This document shows, piece after piece, positions 25,370 through 35,504 of a DNA stretch of 64,000 bases (its first letter is position 1; the number at the start of each line of letters is the position of its first letter). The stretch is from positions 107,037,467 to 107,101,466 of the forward strand of contig NC_044996.1 in NCBI RefSeq assembly GCF_008728515.1. Reading direction: 5' to 3'. The notes beneath the pieces were generated by a model. That model saw nothing but the letters and a program-made list of their open reading frames with translations. It was not told the origin of the DNA and did no database searches. A program made the translations under genes and the position numbers. The DNA is from Papio anubis. Taxonomy: Eukaryota > Chordata > Mammalia > Primates > Cercopithecidae.

Positions 25370-25835
25370 GCAAGCTGGTGCTGGACACTGTACACGCCCT
25401 ACCCAAATTCCCTTCTCCCTGTTTGATATGCTCAGCACCCAATTTCAGTGTGCTTTTCTGCTAGTTACTAGCACCTGTGGCCTTCTTTGGTGGCTTTCTC
25501 TTGGGCTAATGGAGTTGCTTCACTTGTACATACCTCCCATGTACCCTGGGTTTTTTTTTTTTAATCACCCTGGGGAGGCCCACGACCATGGGGCGAGAAT
25601 ATAAAAGCCCAGTTCCCTTGTCTCATGTTGAAATAAACTCTAGGTATGATTTGCACTCCAGAGCTCCACCTTGGGTTCGTGGCTAAGCTGTGACATTTCC
25701 TGACATTGAAGCTTTGTTTATTGGCTTCTTGCTCTGTCCTGCTTTCCCTACTTTGTTGTGGTCTCCCTGTGGGAGCACTTTCCTAATAAATCACTTGCAC
25801 AGGAATCCTCATATCAGGGACTGCTTCTGGAGAAT
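25370..25835 (+). mobile_element. Possible LTR, family unassigned
   Basis: TATA-like 'gagaatataaaagcccag' is followed about 30 bp later by 'gaaataaactctagg'. A second AATAAA-type end ('ctaataaatcacttgcac') then leads into 'tcagggactgcttctggaga'. This is the layout of one or two LTRs; I cannot name the family. Confidence 0.4.
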
Positions 25836-28170
25836 CTGATCAAAGATTCTCAAGGCATCCCAAGGTCTATATTTGAGTGAAAGGGAAGGTGAATTTTACC
25901 ACTCACAAGTAATGTTTCAGAATCTTACCCTATCCTACAAAATAGGCACTCATTTTTTTTTCTGTAATGGATGATTATCTTGGTCCGGAGAACTAAGAAA
26001 ACATACTTCTGCCACCTTTGCACTGCTCCTCCTGCTTCCACAACCATCAGTGCCTCAGGAGGCATTGTTGATGCCTGCTTAGCCAAGGGAAGTAAGAGGA
26101 GCTGCCTTTGCTTGTGCTCTAAATGCCTTGATCTTGAACACTCAAAGCTGTGCTTTTGTGCTTGAAAGGGTATAGCCACCTACAGAGGGTGATTCAGCAA
26201 AACAGGTCTGCAGTGAGAAAACTTGGATCAAAAACATATTGGCATCTGCTTCTGATACTTACTGGGGTTTGAGAGGATCTCTACAATTTTATTCCAAAAC
26301 TGATCGATCATATAGCACCATTTTTTGAGTTCTTTCTACTTGTTTGGCAGCATTTTCTTGTGCATTTTATCATTCAACCTTTGTAGCATATTTGTGAGAT
26401 ATTAACATCTCTATTTTATAAGCAAGAAAGCTGAGGCTAATAGAAGTTATATTACCTGCCTAAGTTCACACTCGTAGTGACGAAGCTGGGTTTTGAGCCT
26501 ACCTTGGTCTGGTTCTAATGGCGGTGTGCTTAACTACCTCCAGAGTATGGCTCTGATATTGGCTCTTTTTTTTTCTAAAGTAATGAGGGAAAGATTTGTC
26601 AACATTTGCACAAGGCAGAAACCTATCTCATCTGGAAAGGTTTATATAGACATTTTTCTCTTCCAAGAGGAATAAGTAAATGTATAGGAAATTGAAATAT
26701 ATTAAATGAGCCTGATATGCTGCAATACGGATAATATTTCATATGGTGAAGTTTTCTCTAAGCTTAGCATTTCCTTATTATAAGGTCAATATGATGATTA
26801 ATGGTTTATGTACAAGGTAGAAAACAATCATTTTCTTTGCAGTCATTTGGAGCGTATTGCATCTGGTTTAATTTATCTCTTATTTAGTTACCTGCTAGGG
26901 TTGTTCTTGAGTTTGAATTTTTGTTTTTCCTCCTCCTCTATACTGCCAGCCTTTTTTATGCCCTAGAACCAAGGCCAGGAAGACTGTAGAACTATGTATT
27001 CATGTTTTATCCAGTTAATTCCACACCCCCCCAGGATTGAAAAATGTGACTATTCCTGAATATTAACAGTTTTTGCAAACTTAAAATGCAATATGAGAAT
27101 ACTTTTGGACTACAACCATCCATGAAATTAAAAGTGACAATATATCCTGTATTTAGATAAAGGATCTGTGTTCATATTTTACCTTAAGCAGTAAAGGAAG
27201 ACTCCAGGCTTCTTTTTGTAATTTTAAGATGTCAGTTTTCAGCAACAGAGAAAATACAAATTGAAAGTTGCTGGAAAAAAACTGAATTTTCGTTTTTATT
27301 TAGTGCAAAGTCCAAAGTTCAAAGCAAAACTCTCTTCTCTAGGGTTCAAATCTTGTTTACCCTGAATAGAATATGCCTTCTTGTTTGTTAGAAAATACAC
27401 AAAAGTGTTCTAATTGTGAAACAGCACCAGACAAGTGGTATTTAGGAAAATAAAATACTAAGCATGGACTCACAAAGCCAGAAGAGACCCTGTGAAAACA
27501 TCTTCCAACAGGAAATAGCCAACTCATTCAACTTATATGGATTATTTTCTATTTTGGTAGGATTTATCAATCTATATTTTTCATCTTTTGCACTCATTCA
27601 CATGATGTTTCAGTTAATGGAGCAAGGTCCTGAATCCTAAGAAGCCACCAGTACCTAACAAAACACCTGGTACATATGCCATTCAATAGAACTTTCTAGA
27701 AGAAATAATTGGGTCAATGAATAAAAAATATAAAGTGATGAATAGAAAATTTATGATAGGGTTCTTACTGGTATGATTAAGTAATAAAATGGAAACAAAC
27801 CATGGTCAAGTTCAATGTTTTACAAACTCTATTCATAGTATAGATTTTCTTTTCCTTCTCAATGGGTAAGGTGACCATGTAATATATACTGCAAACAAGG
27901 ACCCTTTTGAAAGGGAAAGGGGCGCTATTAATCATTATACCAAGACAACAGGACCACTCTGCACAAACTGTAACTAATGATCACTCCCAATGAGGGATTA
28001 GGAGCAGGAAAAAAATATGTGTATAAACCTCTAAATTTAAAAACAAGGGAGTTTCAACTCACAAATGAAGATTTAGAGGGATTTCACTATGAGTACTTTT
28101 GATGTTCTTATCTCATCTTAGAATTATGGTAAAAATGAGCCAAATGACAAATAAAGACTTCTTTCTAACA
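25836..28170. other. No gene; MIR and a short DNA-transposon remnant
   Basis: An antisense MIR is at about 26330-26520 ('atctctattttataagcaag'). A small TIR-type DNA-transposon remnant is at about 27866-27980 ('aaggtgaccatgtaatatat', 'ggggcgctattaatcattat'). The rest is unassigned and non-coding as far as I can see. Confidence 0.4.
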
Positions 28171-29895
28171 ATTAGGAAAGAAAGAGGAATTAAATTGTTA
28201 TCAAAAGCTACAGGGAGAACTACAAAACACTGGTAAAATAAATCATAGAAGTCAAACACAAAAAATAGAAAAACATCTGCTCATGGATTGGAAGAATCAA
28301 TACTGTTAAAATGACCATAGTGCCCAAAGCAATATACAGATTTAATGTACCCCCATCAAATTACCAGTGTCATTTTTCAAAGAATTAGAAAAAAGCAATC
28401 CTAAAATTTACATAGAACCAAAAAAAGAGCCCAAACAGCCAAAGCAATCAAGCAAAAAGAACAAAGCTATAGGTATCACATTACCTGACTTCTAATTATA
28501 CTACAAGGCTATAGTAACCAAAACAGCATGGTACTGGTACAAAAATAGACACATAGATCAGTGAAACAGAATTGAGAACCCAGATATAAAGCCACATACC
28601 TATAATCAACTGATCTTTGCCAAGTCGACAAAAATATACACTAGGGAAAGAGCATTATATTCAATAAATGGTGCTGGAAAAATTGGATAGCCATATGTAG
28701 AAGAATGAAACTGGACCCATATCTCTCAATATATACAAAAATTAGCTCAAAAGATGGATTAAAGACTTAAATGTAAGATATGAAACTATAAAAATCCTAC
28801 AAGAAAATCTAGGAAAAACGCTTCTGGACATTGCCCAAGTCAAAGAATTTATGACTAAGACCTCAAAAGCAAATGCAACTAAAACAAAAATAGAAAAATG
28901 GGTTTTGATTAAACTAAAATGCTTCTGCACAGCAAAAAATAATCAATGGAGTAAACAGGCAACCTGCAGAATGAGAGAAATATATTTGCGAACCATGCTT
29001 CCAACAAAGGACTAATACCCAGAATGTATGTGGAACTCCAAAAATCCAACAAGAAAAAAAACAAATAACCCCATTAAAAGTGGGCAAAGAATATGAACAG
29101 ACATTTCTCAATAAAAAACATACAAGCAGCCAAAAAATATATGAAAATGCTCAACATCACTTATCATCAGAGCAATGCAAATTTAAACCACGTTGAGATT
29201 CCCCTCTCACACCAGTCAGAATGGCTATTACTAAAAAGTCAAAAAAACAAGAGATGTTAGAGAGGATGCAGAGAAAAGGGAACTCTCATACACTGTTGGT
29301 GGAAATGTAAATTAGTACAACATCTATGGAAAACAGAATGGAGATTTCTGAAAAGCTAAAAATAGAACTACCAAGATCCAGCAATCCTATTACTAGGTGT
29401 CTACCCAAAGAAAAATAAATTGTGATATCAAAAAAACACCTGCACTCCTATGTTTATCACAGCATTATCCACAATAGCAAAGTCATGGAATCAACCTAAG
29501 TGTCCATCAGTGGATGGTTAGAAAAAGAAAATGTGGTGTATCTACACCATGGAATACCACATAGACATAAAAAGAAATCATGTCTTTCCCAGCAACATGG
29601 ATAGCCCTAGAGGCAATTATCTTAAGTAACTCAGAAACAGAAAATCAAATACCACATGTTCTCACTTAGAAGTGGAAGCAAAATAATGGATACACATGGA
29701 CATATAGAAGGAAACGACAGACACTTGGAACTCCAAAGTGGGGAAGGAGGGTGGTGAGGGTTGAAAAATTACCTATTGGGAACAAAGTTCACTATCCAGG
29801 TGATGGGTATCCTAAAAGCCCAGACTTAACCACTATGCAATATATCCATGTAACAAAAGTACATTTGTAGACCTTTAATCTATTTTAAAAATTAC
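28171..29895 (+). mobile_element. Primate L1 (old L1PA/L1PB), sense, 5' truncated
   Basis: Sense ORF2 C-terminal half and 3'UTR: 'agcaatcaagcaaaaagaac', 'ggtatcacattacctgactt', 'aatggtgctggaaaaattgg' and 'ggaataccacatagacataa'. It ends in the 3'UTR ('gaaaattacctattggga'-like) near 29895. ORF2 is shattered by stops. It lies about 100 bp upstream of the ferritin retrocopy and is a separate insertion. Confidence 0.93.
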
Positions 29896-29998
29896 ATTTC
29901 TTTAAGAAATTTGAATATGTACAATGTTACTAATAAACCAGGGTCCTGGCTGAATGATATCATCAAAATAAATCTCACATGCAAGAAAAAAAAAAAAA

Positions 29999-30011
29999 GC
30001 TAGGCTGAGAG
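29999..30011. repeat. Target-site duplication, left copy (ferritin retrocopy)
   Basis: 'gctaggctgagag', preceded by 13 A; identical to 30905-30917. It brackets the retrocopy exactly at its 5' end. Confidence 0.93.
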
Positions 30012-30037
30012 ATTCTGCGCCCTGTGATCCCGCCCCA

Positions 30038-30125
30038 ACCCCACCAAGCCCCGCTCTCCCCACCCCGCCTCTCCCCACCCTCCCCACCCCGCCTCTCCGC
30101 ATGCTGCCTCTCCCCACCCTCTAAC
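30038..30125 (+). repeat. C-rich imperfect tandem repeat in the retrocopy leader, with GC-box-like motifs
   Basis: Four to five degenerate copies of a roughly 16-bp unit 'ccccaccccgcctctc'. 'ccgcccc' (about 30030) and 'ccccgcctc' resemble reverse-complement Sp1 GC boxes. The FTL leader I recall has no such array here. It may be an expansion of the pyrimidine-rich FTL leader or part of a different parental leader. A promoter role is inference only. Confidence 0.6.
30101..30124 (+). CDS. 7-codon upstream ORF in the ferritin-like leader
   Basis: ATG at 30101, TAA at 30122-30124, about 105 bp upstream of the main ATG. It is the only upstream ATG in the retrocopy leader. If the leader is transcribed it could lower translation of the main frame. 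No protein function is implied. Confidence 0.4.
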   Translation: MLPLPTL

Positions 30126-30229
30126 CCTGCATCTCCACTCACAACTTCCGTGACTATTTGCTCAACTATCTCTCGCTTCTGGGACCAGCTAACAAGCTTT
30201 TGTGGTTAGCTCCTGGTTGCCCGCCAACC

Positions 30230-30772
30230 ATGAGCACCCAGAACCGCCAAAAGTATACCGCTGGGGTGGAGGCCGCTATTGACCGCCTGATCAACATGCA
30301 TCTGCAGGCCTCCTACACTTACCTCTCTCTGAGCTTCTATTTCGAAGGCGACGACGTGGCTCTCAAGGGCGTGGGCCACTTCTTTCGCAAGTTGACTGAA
30401 GAGAGATGCGAGAGCGCCAAGCATCTTTTGATGCAGAACCAGCGCAGCAGCTGCGGCCTCTTCCAAGGTGAGCAGAAGCTGCTCCGAGATGAGTGGAGTG
30501 GCAGTCTGGCCGCCATGGAAGCCGCTCTGGCCCTGGAGAACCTGAACCAGCCCTTTTTGGATCTACATGCCCTGAGTTCTGCCAACACAGACCCCAGTCT
30601 CTGTGATTTTCTGGAAAAGCACTTCCTAGACCGAGAGGTGAAACTCATCAAGAAGATGGGCGACTACTTGACCAACCGCCGCAAGCTGGCCAGCCCTCAG
30701 GCCAGGCTGGCGGAGTATCTCTTCAGAAGGCTCAAGGATGACTGGGAGCTTCCAGAGCCCAGCAACTTTTGA
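30230..30772 (+). CDS. Intact ferritin light-chain-like protein (retrogene), 180 aa
   Basis: Ferritin L subunits co-assemble with H subunits into the 24-mer iron-storage shell in the cytosol and promote mineral nucleation. The frame is open from ATG 30230 (A at -3) to TGA 30770-30772. Upstream in-frame codons lack ATG and lie in FTL-leader-derived sequence, so this start is secure. Conserved blocks: helix A 'LQASYTYLSL' (25-34), 'DDVAL' (41-45), helix B 'HFFR' (50-53), 'MQNQR' (68-72), helix C 'DLHAL', helix D 'CDFLEKHFLDREVKLIKKMG', helix E 'AEYLFRRL'. It is L-type: the H-chain ferroxidase Glu62 and His65 positions are Arg and Ser. Three of four L-chain nucleation glutamates remain (E56, E57, E60); E53 is Lys. 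By eye about 108 of 167 aligned residues equal human FTL. Single codons are missing after 'HLL' and after 'ALE', two more near the C-terminus. The C-terminus ends 'DDWELPEPSNF' because the parental stop is lost. Expression cannot be judged from sequence. Confidence 0.85.
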   Translation: MSTQNRQKYTAGVEAAIDRLINMHLQASYTYLSLSFYFEGDDVALKGVGHFFRKLTEERCESAKHLLMQNQRSSCGLFQGEQKLLRDEWSGSLAAMEAALALENLNQPFLDLHALSSANTDPSLCDFLEKHFLDREVKLIKKMGDYLTNRRKLASPQARLAEYLFRRLKDDWELPEPSNF

Positions 30773-30863
30773 GGTGCCCCTCTGCATTCTTCTGGCTTCC
30801 GGATTTCGGCCTGAGCTTCTCAACATCCAGAAGTACTCACCAAGCCATGGACCACATGGAAAC

Positions 30864-30869
30864 AATAAA
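30864..30869 (+). terminator. Polyadenylation signal AATAAA of the ferritin retrocopy
   Basis: AATAAA about 20 bases before the encoded poly(A) tail, as expected for a copied mRNA end. Confidence 0.85.
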
Positions 30870-30904
30870 AGGTTCTTTTTGCAAAATTTAAAAAAAAAAA
30901 AAAT

Positions 30905-30917
30905 GCTAGGCTGAGAG
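30905..30917. repeat. Target-site duplication, right copy (ferritin retrocopy)
   Basis: 'gctaggctgagag' directly after the poly(A) tail, identical to 29999-30011. Confidence 0.93.
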
Positions 30918-31113
30918 GGAAAAAAAATGTTTGCAGAATAGCATGAAGGATCTGCAGTCTGTTTAATGCTCTAGAGTTTTTAAGAAATTGTTCTTTTGTG
31001 AGTCACGTGTGTATTTTAAGGATTGATGAAACTGCATTTTGTCTGTCAAGAAAAATACAGTTTCTTATTCACAAAATGTTGCATACAGTTTTAGTGGTTT
31101 AATAATTTCTCTG

Positions 31114-31409
31114 GGCCGGGCGTGGTGGCTCAAGCCTGTAATCCCAGCACTTTGGGAGGCCGAGACGGGCGGATCACAAGGTCAGGAGATTGAGACCATC
31201 CTGGCTAACCCGGTGAAACCCCGTCTCTACTAAAAAATACAAAAAACTAGCCGGGCGAGGTGGCGGGCGCCTGTAGTCCCAGCTACTCGGGAGGCAGAGG
31301 CAGGAGAATGGCGTAAACACAGGAGGCGGAGCTTGCAGTGAGCTGAGATGCGGCCACTGCACTCCCGCCTGGGCTACAGAGCGAGATTCCGTCTCAAAAA
31401 AAAAAAAAA
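31114..31409 (+). mobile_element. AluYR-type (Old World monkey) Alu, sense
   Basis: Nearly consensus young Alu: 'ggctcaagcctgtaatccca', 'caaaaaactagccgggcgag' and right arm 'gagatgcggccactgcactc'. The 'ccggccac' core (here 'gcggccac') and 'ctcaagcctg' are diagnostic of cercopithecid AluYR rather than human AluY. The flanks share 'atttctctg' as a target duplication. Confidence 0.93.
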
Positions 31410-33068
31410 TTATTTCTCTGAGGCCATTCTGGGTACTGGATTGTTCTGTTATTCTTGGTTTTGCCCAGCAGAGCAGAGAGGCGAGTATCTAGAATATATC
31501 ATATTGTATCTACCCCAAACCCCTAAACTCATGATAAAATTCCTTTTCCTGATTTTTCAAGTTAATGCGATGCCATCTGCCTTTTCAGAGAAATGCAGTA
31601 AGAGCCCTGTGAAATTCATCTTTGCATCTCCCATTTGGTTGCTACAGAGAACACTGGCTGTTACATCACATGCTGACCTCTTTATGAAGCCTCTCAAGAG
31701 AAATTTCGTTCTGGTCTTAGTATTAGGAATACCAGTGCTTCACTTGGATAATTGGTTTGTTTTTGTTTTACAGACACTGTAAGTGATGTAACTAATTAAG
31801 TTTCCTTTTCTAGACTGCCTGCTAGAAAGCTTAGAGACAAATTTGTAGTCTACCCAGAGTAAATGAGTAGAATTGTATAAGCATTTTAGTATGAGCTTCA
31901 TTCTTGTCCCATTTGTTATTTATTTCTTGGTGTATGTTATGGATCCTTTGAAGCCACCTTAAACCCTCTCTGGAACAAGGCTGTGTTTAAGTAGATAAAT
32001 AAAGTAAATTTTTTAAATGCAGATATAAAAAAATGGCTCTGTGGTTCATTTTAGAGAAAAGGGAAGACAATTTTAAGGAACACTAAGACAGCCAAAACGA
32101 TTAGAATGGAGGTGGGTCAGATGGAGGTTAAATTACAGAAGCCAAGAGAGGAGAAGCACCAGAGTAGCATTTTATTTAAAATGTATTTCATTTTTCTGGC
32201 CAGTTATTTCCTCCTAAATCCATACATTTGTATCCCACAGATAGTAATAGGTGTGTAATGTTTTCTTTGCACTTTGAAAAGCTGGAGTTACAACTTTTTC
32301 TCAAACCTCAAAAGTGAGAAAAAAAATTAATTATTTTCCTACAGTTCCTTTGCTTCCTGAAGCAGGAAGACCAGAGGCATGCTATCCTTTCTTTTATCAT
32401 GGAAGGGTTAGAGTCATAGGAAGAATATTTTGCAGAGATTGGGACAGCTATTTTGCTTAGTTAAGGAGAAAACTGTATCTTCCTGTTTTCATGCAAAATA
32501 TTTTGATAATAAAAAAGAATATACTGGCAACTGTTTCCCTAGAGAAAGTTTTTTTCATTTGCTGGTTGTTGGCAGTAAGAGATATACAGAAGCAGTTAAC
32601 AATTGTCTTCAGATTTGGATTAAAAACTCATATCTCTGTACTTAAAATATGTACTTAAAGTTATTTTCAAATTAGCACACAAATAAAAACACATAAATCT
32701 GACTGAGAAAAAAAATCACCTAGCCCTATGAGACCAATTGAAAGGCTGTAATTTGAGGTAAAATGTTTGTGAAGAAGGATGAGAAAATTTATTTCCAAAT
32801 AATACACAGTATTTGTCAAACCATTGACAAATATGTCAACTTGACATTTTTTAATGTCAAGAATGGGGCTGTAGAATAAAGCTTTATTAAAGTCTCCCAA
32901 GTAGGCTAAACTGTTCTTTGGTCATCAAATAATTCTTGGAAAACACTTACTTCCTAATGACTTAAGGTTCTCGGCAAATTTATTTGTGGAAGATGGGAAT
33001 TTGATGACATTAAATTTCAAGAGATTAATTTGGAAACAAGTCCCACAGTGATTTCCTCTATAGATAAA

Positions 33069-33069
<1 letters not shown>
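31410..33069. other. No gene supported
   Basis: Unique-looking sequence. An 'ataaataaagtaaat' near 32000 could serve as a poly(A) signal, but no exon structure leads to it. The open frames at 31348-31782 and 32430-32645 have no known domain. Confidence 0.4.

Positions 33070-33112
<43 letters not shown>
33070..33112. repeat. (TG)n microsatellite, about 21 units
   Basis: Uninterrupted TG run, the longest pure dinucleotide repeat in the window; likely to vary in length between individuals. Confidence 0.93.
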
Positions 33113-33116
<4 letters not shown>

Positions 33117-33149
33117 GCACAGAGAATTATAATAATTCTCGTATGACCA

Positions 33150-33775
33150 AGTTCCTTATACCAGCCTTCAAGATTCTTCTTGGTCTACCCTGTATAATTT
33201 ATCAATACCTTTTAAATTGAATTTTCTATTACTTTCCCATTGTTGAAGTTTTGGGGGTGCCAATTACTCATCCTTCCTTTCATCCAAGAAGCCAGACTGG
33301 AATCAAGATAGCTTTGCTGATGGTAAAGCCAAATTGGAGAATGTGTGAGGGCTTCCTACTGCCACCCCCTGAATTAAACAAACCTCACGGAGACTCAGGG
33401 GAATGCTGGCAGCCCAAGGGAAGTGGGGAGTGCTTGGCAGGCCCATTGCCTTGTCATTGCAGTGCCCCCGTGCCCTGACTAATAAGCACCAATAGTCACT
33501 GGGCTCTGAGAGTTCTTCATATTCACCCTACTACTTCTCATGGATTAGAAGTGTGATAAAGGTCTCATGCAAATGACTGCAAGATCTCTCTGCTGTAGAC
33601 AAACTTCTCAGTTTGCTGGTCCCAGGACGTGTAAAGTTCCTTTGATTTCCCTCACCTGGAATGCTTTTCATAGCCTACTTCATTAAATCAAACCCAGCCT
33701 GCTTTTCAGCCTAGTTCCAATCTGCCTTCTGTGAAATTTTCCCTGACCAACTCAACCTAGTCATCTGGCATGGAT
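33150..33775 (+). mobile_element. Scattered sense L2 fragments
   Basis: 'ttccctcacctggaatgctt' and 'tgtgaaattttccctgacca' (33645-33770) recall the L2 ORF/3' region; 'ccagccttcaagattcttct' (33161) may belong too. A (TTTG)n run follows at 33781-33805. Confidence 0.4.
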
Positions 33776-33809
33776 TCACCTTGTTTGTTTGTTTGTTTGT
33801 TTGTTTTGT

Positions 33810-34460
33810 TCTCCAAATATTTATTGAGGTCCTACTATATACAAGACAATGCACTCGAAATAATGCTGTTAACAAGACAAAGAAGCTCCTTAACCTAAGG
33901 AACATACAGTCTAGTGTTAAAGGCAAATACTAACCAGATAATTCCACAAATAAGCTATCATGAACTATGGTGAATTCTGTGAAAGAAAAGTTATGGGTAG
34001 CCATGAAAAGACCCCATCTGGGGGCCTGATATGGTCTCAAGACAATAGGCAAGGTCTCCATGGAAGAGACTTTGAGTTACATTCTGAAGGATGAATAAGA
34101 GTTATGTACACAAGGGGTGGGGGTGGAGGAAGGATGGTGAGGAGCTGTCCAAGCAGAAGTAGCAGCATGTGCAAAGACCCCCAGGTAGGAGAGGGCACAG
34201 TGCATCTGAGGACCTGAAAGAAGACCAGAGTGGCTGACAGCAGAGAGCAAACAGGAGAGGGGCTTGAGATGAGGTGGGAGAAGGTGTAGGTAAGGACTTT
34301 GGCCTTTATCCTAAGAGAAGTAGTGAGCTATTGGAGGTTTCTGAGCAGGGGACTGATATGATAAGATTTGTACTTTATAATCACTCAGAGTGCTCTGTGG
34401 AGAATGAACTAGAGAGGGCCGGAGAGGAAGTGGAAAGACTAACATGGAAGATAAAGGTAT
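33810..34460 (-). mobile_element. L2 LINE, antisense
   Basis: 'atatttattgaggtcctact' leads into 'tggaagagactttgagttac', 'agcagcatgtgcaaagaccc' and 'gagcaggggactgatatgat', which are well-known antisense L2 segments in the right order. Confidence 0.85.
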
Positions 34461-34534
34461 AGGGAGAGGAATAGAGAGAAAATAAGAGAATGGGAGCATG
34501 TAGCCCTATGTTGGTTGAGAGGTAGTACAGTAGA

Positions 34535-34760
34535 GCATAAAAACAGTGGCTCTGAAACCAAACTGCCCAGCTTTGTGCCCTGGCTTTCCCACGTACTGTC
34601 TGACCTTAAGCAGATTACCTAAGTGTTCTCAGTTTCCTGATCTGCAAAACAGGGATAATACCTGTCTACTTCTTAGGTTATGTGAGGGTTAAATGATGAA
34701 TATATATTTAAAAACTTAGAATAGTGCCCAGCACACAGTAACTTCTTATTAAATAGTGTG
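34535..34760 (+). mobile_element. MIR SINE, sense
   Basis: 'ctgtctgaccttaagcagat', 'ctgcaaaacagggataatac' and 'gtgcccagcacacagtaact' are canonical MIR. Confidence 0.88.
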
Positions 34761-34892
34761 GCTACTCTGTTAAACACAAATTATGCCTAGAACCACGGAA
34801 TGGTTGTTCTCACTAATCAAAACAAAAACAAAACATTCTTCTGCTTGATGATGGCATTCAAACTGTTTTATTTATGTATTTGTTAGCTTATT

Positions 34893-35022
34893 AATTTCTT
34901 AGAGATGAAGTCTCACTATGTTTCCCAGGCTACATGCAAACTCCTGGGCTGAAGCGATCCTCCTGTCTCAGCCTCCCAAGCAGCTGGGACTACAGGAATG
35001 TGCACCATACCTATGCTCAAAC
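34893..35022 (-). mobile_element. Alu left monomer / FLAM-like, antisense
   Basis: Only one Alu arm is present ('agagatgaagtctcactatg' to 'ggactacaggaatgtgcacc'). It is highly diverged and fits a fossil left monomer or a truncated AluJ. Confidence 0.75.
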
Positions 35023-35504
35023 TTTTTTAATAACAGTGATATTGCAGGAGAGTCCACAAAATGGACAAGAATGGCCTTGAAGGAAATACAGATCTCAGAA
35101 GGGTATTTTTAACAGAAATGCCCTTGAAGGAAGCACATGTCATTCCTGGGAAATTTATGGTTGACTTCACCACCAGCCTGCTTTATTCATTGTGGCTCCC
35201 CCTCTTTGCCCTTCTTAAGCCATTGCTCTGCCTGGTTTTAAGCACAGACTCAGTCAACACTGGGTTCTGAATATTTTCTTGGGGACAAGGAAGTCCATGC
35301 ATCAACCATAGGCTTCATTCCAGGACTGGCCCCCTGATATTTCATGTCTTGTAGTTTGTCAGGCCACTAAGAGGTAAGAACAATGCCTATAAGCCAATAA
35401 CCCAGCCTGATGTTCTGGAATTAGGTCACAATGAGGGATACTTGGACTACTATGTGCCAAACACCTGTTCTAAGCCATTCTCAACATTCCTGACTATAGA
35501 TGCA
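35023..35504. other. No gene recognised
   Basis: Unassigned sequence; short frames carry no recognisable domain. Confidence 0.35.

Larger units (their letters stand above)
30012..30904 (+). mobile_element. Processed retrocopy of a ferritin light-chain mRNA
   Basis: Intronless cDNA copy with 5' leader, CDS, 3'UTR, AATAAA (30864-30869) and a nearly pure poly(A) tail (about 30889-30903), bracketed by a perfect 13-bp target duplication. The leader just upstream of the ATG ('cttctgggaccagctaacaa', 'tttgtggttagctcctggtt') matches the human FTL leader as I recall it. The 3'UTR keeps 'caagccatggaccacatgga', close to the FTL 3' end. These are the marks of L1-mediated retrotransposition. Confidence 0.93.

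Noticed and set aside
30158..30229. 24-codon N-terminal extension of the ferritin-like frame
   Set aside because: It begins at TTG, has no ATG, and corresponds to FTL 5' leader sequence.
30206..30865. Minus-strand frames overlapping the ferritin-like gene
   Set aside because: Shadows of the plus-strand coding sequence and its UTRs.
31980..32010. Possible terminal exon poly(A) signal
   Set aside because: An isolated AATAAA-like motif in AT-rich DNA without upstream coding evidence.
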